Of a stretch of 64,000 nucleotides of DNA, positions 59,801 to 64,000 are shown one piece after another; positions within the stretch are counted from its first letter, which is position 1; every line of letters begins with the position of its first letter. This DNA is from Enoplolaimus lenunculus (Eukaryota > Nematoda > Enoplea > Enoplida > Thoracostomopsidae), in contig JASANG010003657.1 in the NCBI GenBank assembly GCA_030248215.1, forward strand, positions 1 to 64,000. The letters are read 5' to 3'. The translations under genes and the position numbers were made by a program. The notes under the pieces were generated by a model. The model made no database searches and had not been told where the DNA came from. It saw only the letters and a program-made list of their open reading frames with translations.

Positions 59801-62040
59801 GCACGCAACGGCACTTGTATCCCTGCAACAATACGGGTATAATTTGAGCCAGAAACCACCGGGCTATTGACGCCTTTAAGCCTACACGTTCCCGTTTTTC
59901 GATCAGTTTTATCGTCTTGCCATATCCACGCAAGACATCCTGGCGTCTGACTGCATTGTTCACAGCATACATGCATCGCTGCTCCATAAAACGTGTATAA
60001 ACTGCGTTCAGCTGGAGCAATTGTTACTCCTGTTGTTATATTGCATTTAGCCAGAGGAGGTGCTCCTGGTGAAGAAGGTACTCCGATTTGAGCGTCTGAT
60101 GACGCAGTTGGCGATTGTATTGTGGGAAGATCTGCAAGCAGGTCAAAATATATGATTGCAAAAACTATTTCGGTTGGTAACAAAATGTTTAGCTGAGAGA
60201 GTGACAAACTTTATTATTTCGAAAGGTCCGTAGCTTGCACAACACGTTAGAGTCGCTAAAACGTTTTCAGGAGGGGTATGCAACGAGCTCACAGGAGGGC
60301 AAAATTTTCCAATGGCCTTGAACTCCCCTGGTACCATTCAGGCCTCAGGCTACGAGTCTGTATCAAATTTTCAGCTGTTAGTAAGACAACTGTCGGGTTA
60401 AATAGAGAGGGACCTGAAGCTTGTGTTGTAAAATAACAAAGAATTATACATATTATACGCACGTAAATTCAGCATTTTTACGAAGTCTCCAAACGCAAAC
60501 CTGTAAATAATATATTTAATTATCGCAAGACGAACTTGTGACCGTGGTTTAGTTGTATAGAGTGTGCGATAATTCGTCGAATAACAACTACCTAAGGCTA
60601 AGCCTAAGCGTAATCGTAAGCATATTCCTACAAGTACAATCGTAAAGCAAATCCTATGCCACAGATTAATGATGGGAGACAAAATATCATGTCGACGAGA
60701 CGTAGTAATTAATCGTTGGGGTAAGGCGAAGAACTGTTTGGATATCGGTGAAAAGTGCGAATCGATGACAATATGGACTACGTCCATCATTGGAGATCTT
60801 TCTAAGTCTCATAATTGTGAGAGACAGCGGCTGCTGAACTCACTTACACGGCGAAGTGCTTTTCAGACCACTAATCAGTCCAGGCGTCATAAAAAAAGTC
60901 GTAAACTCGCGTTTCAACGTGCACAATCGTTCATCAGGATCCCAAGTCCACGCAACGCACAATTCGTTCGCGTCACAAGCATCACAGCAACGATCAGTGA
61001 CGTTTGAACGAATTTCTTCAACCGGAAATCGAGAATAGATTTCCGTATCGTGAAGGTCTGAGCATGGAGTATCGCCTGAAAAAAATGACATTTACAAATC
61101 AGTCAACTTGAGATGCCGAGTATTTCCGGAACCCTGTAAGCAAGGCCGTATACACGGAAGAAATAGAATGTTAAAATTGGTTCTATCTGCACCGGGTTAC
61201 AACTGGAAGTGTGCCTTCGGCTGGGACTTTGGCCGAAATTCTATTTTCGGCGGAACGGCCAGAGGATTCCGGCAATTGCGGTAGTAAAATTCTCTGAAGT
61301 TTTGCAAACTCAGGATGAGACCTGGGTTCCAATTTGAAAATTAAACAAATGTTGGCTGAAAATTAAACAAATGTTGGCTGAAAATTAAACAAATGTTGGC
61401 TGAAAATTAAACAAATGTTGGCTGAAAATTAAACAAATGTTGGCTGAAAATTAAACAAATGTTGGCTGAAAATTAAACAAATGTTGGCTGAAAATTAAAC
61501 AAATGTTGGCTGAAAATTACACAAATGTTGGCTGAAAATTAAACAAATGTTGGCTGAAAATTAAACAAATGTTGGCTGAAAATTAAACAAATGTTGGCTG
61601 AAAATTACACAAATGTTGGTTGAAAATTAAACAAATGTTGGCTTCAATTTAAATACGATTTTGGTTTTTTATATTTGCTTGAAGCACAGGTAGAGTGGTC
61701 CATGTCAACTGTTGTATGTATGGGCCTGTTTACCAAGCCTGAACCTAGATCTAAGCCGAAATCATAGTCTGAGCCTACGCGTGGGCCTGAAAACAAGCCT
61801 AAACCAAAGTCTAAACCTAAGCCCAAAATTTACATTTTCCAAGTCCCTCAGTCCCAAATTTACCATGTTTATTATGTGTCCTAGTTGACATACCCTTATG
61901 GCTAACATGAGCCAGGAAAATGGACCCAGTAAATTTGAATGTACGACAGCGTTTAAGGTAAAAGCAATTATTTTTAACATACCGTGTCCCAAAACTTCAA
62001 TAGTTACCATCGTGTAAACAATGCACAGTAAAGGTATCAT
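56821..62040 (-). CDS. surface or secreted protein with four PAN/Apple-like modules
   Basis: Exons 61983-62040, 60848-61075, 59784-60131, 58748-58978, 57794-58162, 56821-56906; ATG at 62040, stop at 56821, 439 residues. Exon 1 is a signal peptide (MIPLLCIVYTMVTIEVLG). Each of the next four exons encodes one module with the pattern C ... CC-x2-C-x5/6-C-x-(A/S)-W-x-W ... C-x-L-(K/S), for example CCDACDANELCVAWTW, CCEQCSQTPGCLAWIW, CCPLCSAHSDCVAWSW, CCSQCLATYNCRSWTW. The last exon gives a hydrophobic C-terminus (LLLLFVVALVACC) ending the protein, fit for a membrane or GPI anchor. PAN modules bind proteins or sugars. All five introns are phase 1, so every module exon is symmetric, the classic setting for exon shuffling; modules 2 and 4 are closest (TDDGTGRKIGTCRLK against TDRKTGTCRLK). 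The acceptor of exon 5 (AAATTAAAG) is the weakest. Ligand unknown. Confidence 0.82.
57032..57271. mobile_element. GGCCCATG-family element with telomere-like hexamers
   Basis: Left GGACCCATGTAAAGATCAG, right GTTACGCCCCTTAAAGTAACATTGGCC-type end; interior mixes TTAGGC with TTAGGG. ACGCG occurs on both sides but no full 8-bp duplication is seen. It lies in the last intron of the PAN gene. Left part closely matches 8899-9085. Confidence 0.72.
58990..59135. repeat. degenerate telomere-like hexamer patch
   Basis: TTTAGTCTTCGGTTTAGG, AAGCCTAAGGCTTATTAAG and CCTAAGCCTTAGCC words in a PAN-gene intron, just upstream of exon 4. No inverted ends found. Confidence 0.5.
59278..59540. mobile_element. fragment related to the 5.76-kb hAT-like element
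   Basis: Begins GCGCATCCAGATGAGAGG, has GGGGGGCATACGCCCCCC, and ends GTCAGAAATTTTTGGATCC, similar to the GGATCCAG ends at 5757 and 6546. No target duplication seen. In an intron of the PAN gene. Confidence 0.45.
60132..60847. other. intron 2 of the PAN gene
   Basis: No further module exon found. 60590-60660 has degenerate CCTAAG hexamers. Open frames on both strands show no family signal. Confidence 0.4.
61336..61643 (+). repeat. 22-bp tandem repeat, 14 units
   Basis: Unit GAAAATTAAACAAATGTTGG CT repeated 14 times with almost no change (two units read ATTACAC, the penultimate ends GGTT). Such uniformity suggests recent expansion. It is in intron 1 of the PAN gene. Confidence 0.95.
61720..61835. 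repeat. degenerate telomere-like hexamer patch
   Basis: GGGCCTGTTTACCAAGCCTGAACC followed by CCTAAG/CCTAAA-like words. No paired ends. In intron 1 of the PAN gene. Confidence 0.45.
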
Positions 62041-62099
62041 TTTCAATTTGTTCAATACGTACTATGAAACGTTTTTATCGAAGATTGCATCAATGTCAC

Positions 62100-62259
62100 G
62101 ACCCATGTTACTTTAAGGGGAGTCCAAGTTTTTGGTGGGTCTATAAAATAATAGGTTTAATAGATTTTAGATTACATTATTTTTGTTTAGGCTTAGGCGT
62201 AGGATTAGGCTCAGGAATACGCTTAATCTACTGTTACGCCCATTAAAGTAACATTGGCC
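62100..62259. mobile_element. GGCCCATG-family element, short copy
   Basis: Left GACCCATGTTACTTTAAGGGG and right CGCCCATTAAAGTAACATTGGCC-type ends are inverted; a short TTAGGC core near 62190. Flanking octamers agree at only five of eight. Immediately upstream of the PAN-gene start, so it may sit in its promoter. Confidence 0.7.
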
Positions 62260-62297
62260 AGGGTCGCTATCGTTGATGAAACCTATATCAATGCCTG

Positions 62298-62668
62298 CTA
62301 CCTGAGTGCAGCCGGACTAGAGCCGTAGCCGGAGCCAGAGGTCAACAAAACTTGACGAAGGCCGGAGGCAAAACAGAATGTGAGACGAGAAATTGAGTAG
62401 TTCAACAAACAACGTTTATTTTGTTAATTTTAGCAAATATCCACAAAGTGTTGTCAAAAATGTTGGTTAATACTCATTTTTAAGAAATTCAAACAATTCA
62501 TTGTCAAAATTGTACCAAAAGTTATAGACAACGCACCGAACGATACAATTTATGCATATAAATTCAGTAGTGAAATTGCCGGAAACTCCGGTTAAAGCTC
62601 TACGGTAGCCCGAAGTCGATTTTGTGCTGGAGCTGGAGCCGGAAGTAGACATCCGGTCACACCTTGGC
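62298..62668. mobile_element. inverted-repeat element, CCGGAG family
   Basis: Left GAGTGCAGCCGGACTAGAGCC and right GGAAGTAGACATCCGGTCAC-ACCTT. Interior TGTTAATTTTAGCAAATATC matches 54.86 kb. No clear target duplication. Confidence 0.5.
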
Positions 62669-62868
62669 TGATACGTATACGGCCATATGTGGCGCGCTGG
62701 AAACTTAATGGACTATATTTTAATACTCCAGAATTTTCGGTCTCAAATAATTATAAATATAAACTTAAAATATATATTACCATTTTCAAATTTTTAACTA
62801 GTTTTTATGCAAACAATGCTATAATTCATCCCTAATTACAGAAATAATTATAAGTGTCGCCACATTTA

Positions 62869-63060
62869 CAAATTTTCCGTAAATGCCATTCAGTCGAAGC
62901 TCAAATTGTTGTAAAAAATGTTTCGTCTACAAAAGTGCAACGATGCAACTGCGATCCCTCTTTTCAGCACGCCACACGTATGAAACGCAAATTCATGAAG
63001 GATTTGTTTGAGCCAAGAATCAAACGAAGCATCAGTCAGCCCATTGACAGTGATGCATAA
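62869..63060 (+). CDS. possible terminal exon, basic Cys-containing peptide
   Basis: An open frame ends at TAA 63058-63060. It would encode IFRKCHSVEAQ..., a CNCDP motif and two dibasic-type sites (RMKRK, RIKR), suggesting a secreted or processed product. There is no in-frame ATG upstream before stops; entry would need an acceptor near 62850. No family recognised. Could be the 3' exon of a gene lying mostly elsewhere, or chance. Confidence 0.25.
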   Translation, partial: QIFRKCHSVEAQIVVKNVSSTKVQRCNCDPSFQHATRMKRKFMKDLFEPRIKRSISQPIDSDA

Positions 63061-63076
63061 TCACGATGCAAACTAA

Positions 63077-63389
63077 GGCGCAACCGGAGGTCTGCGTTCG
63101 GCTCCTGCAGAAAATCGACGTCCAGCTCGGACTCGGCTAAAATATCTACACCATAAGTTTCGGATATTTCGATAGCAAAATTTTGCACAGTTTTTACAAG
63201 ATTTATTTGTTTGGTACGTTTCGTTTTAATAAGCGTAAAACCCAAATGATTTAACAATACATGACAGACATTTCCTAAAATTAGCAAATTAAATATTAAA
63301 CTACCTAATTTCGCCAAGCCCAGGGCTTTGACTCCGAAAAATTTTATTAACCTCCTGCTCGGGTATTTTTCACCTCCGATTGCACAATC
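63077..63389. mobile_element. inverted-repeat element, CCGGAG family
   Basis: Left GGCGCAACCGGAGGTC and right TTTTTCACCTCCGATTGCAC are inverted. Shares CAGCTCGGACTCGGCTAAAAT vocabulary with 10.7 kb. No target duplication recognised. Confidence 0.5.
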
Positions 63390-64000
63390 GAGAAAACAAT
63401 GCAAAACGAATTATTCAGAGATACGTATTGCAAACAGTACGTAAAATCGTTTTAAAATCTTGTAACAAAAACTTTAGTCATAATTTATCGACAAAAAACT
63501 ACATAATTCGGTTAAATTTTTAAAATGAATTTTGTCAAAATTTCATTTCAAGTCAAGTTTGGCATTTGCATACTTTCGCTAACTTTTCTTGCAACTTACA
63601 CTCTTTTACTGTCGTCCATAAAACACAGCTGAGATAGATTATAGAACAGTCAGCCCAATACAGCCAGAAGTTGCTACTATAGAGGTTGGCTGCAAAAACA
63701 TTTTCAGCGGTGCATTTAAGATCTAACAAACATAGAATTCTGTTATTTGCTGCGGAAAGTTTTTTAATCAGGAGCAAAGAAATGTTCGCCAGTGGCGACG
63801 CTCGTCTTTGGCCTCCGGGGATGTTCGACCCTGCGAGCAGTTAATGAAATGAAAATTTTAAGTTGCAACAAATTTTTGCGTCGACTGCAAATAGTTTGAA
63901 CACAGTTGAATCAGCACTTAAACCTTCATAAACGTGGGAACAATTTTCAGGTGTGAATATTTGTTGCTATAAAACACACTGTGAATCCTGCCGATAAAAT
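63390..64000. other. no feature recognised
   Basis: AT-rich end of the window. An open frame on the - strand at 63553-63777 shows no family signal. Confidence 0.35.

Noticed and set aside
1-64000. Retroviral, LTR or Polinton-type fossils
   Set aside because: I looked for paired long terminal repeats and for reverse transcriptase, integrase or capsid motifs and saw none that I could support.

Overview
The window looks like nuclear DNA from a nematode. The hexamer TTAGGC, the nematode telomere unit, occurs in many places. Most acceptor sites fit the short TTTCAG/TTTTAG form. Gene content (a divergent glutamate-receptor-like channel, a saposin-like secreted protein, PAN modules, a half-Kunitz protein) also fits. 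The sequence is AT-rich, intron-rich and full of small non-autonomous DNA transposons. I cannot name the species; a clade I (Dorylaimia, mermithid-like) worm is only a guess. I recognised no rRNA gene, no intact canonical tRNA gene, no CRISPR array, and no LTR, retroviral or Polinton-type fossil.

Layout of genes: (1) 2.0-3.5 kb, + strand: ionotropic glutamate receptor-like channel, coding part in one exon. (2) 8.2-10.6 kb, - strand: secreted saposin-like protein with a Thr-rich spacer, two exons. (3) 14.2-21.4 kb, - strand: ACSF2-like acyl-CoA synthetase of at least 13 exons whose catalytic motifs are nearly all altered. (4) 33.1-43.7 kb, - strand: very large MARCH-type RING-CH membrane E3 ligase, about 2,659 residues over eight exons (first tentative). 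(5) 50.0-51.8 kb, + strand: three-exon type II membrane protein with two six-cysteine Kunitz-like modules. (6) 56.8-62.0 kb, - strand: six-exon secreted or membrane-anchored protein with four PAN/Apple-like modules, every intron in phase 1. These gene models are assembled from splice sites, matching phases and family motifs; several essential exons are too short or lack an ATG and would be missed by a plain ORF scan.

The space between and inside genes is mostly repeats. At least nine non-autonomous elements are bounded by 8-bp target duplications, pointing to the hAT superfamily. One family, with termini GGCCCATGTATAG, carries tandem repeats as cargo: several copies hold runs of the telomere hexamer, and one 3.5-kb copy holds about 80-bp minisatellites in two opposed arrays. 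There are also TA-flanked Tc1/mariner-like copies, tRNA-like SINE dimers, and a repeat with internal 150-190 bp tandem units that sits in introns of two genes in opposite orientations.

The genes do not form an obvious pathway. Three of six encode secreted or surface disulfide-rich proteins, which fits a worm that interacts with a host or environment, but that is inference. The strongest points for follow-up are the telomere-hexamer transposon family, the apparent ACSF2 pseudoenzyme and the giant MARCH ligase.
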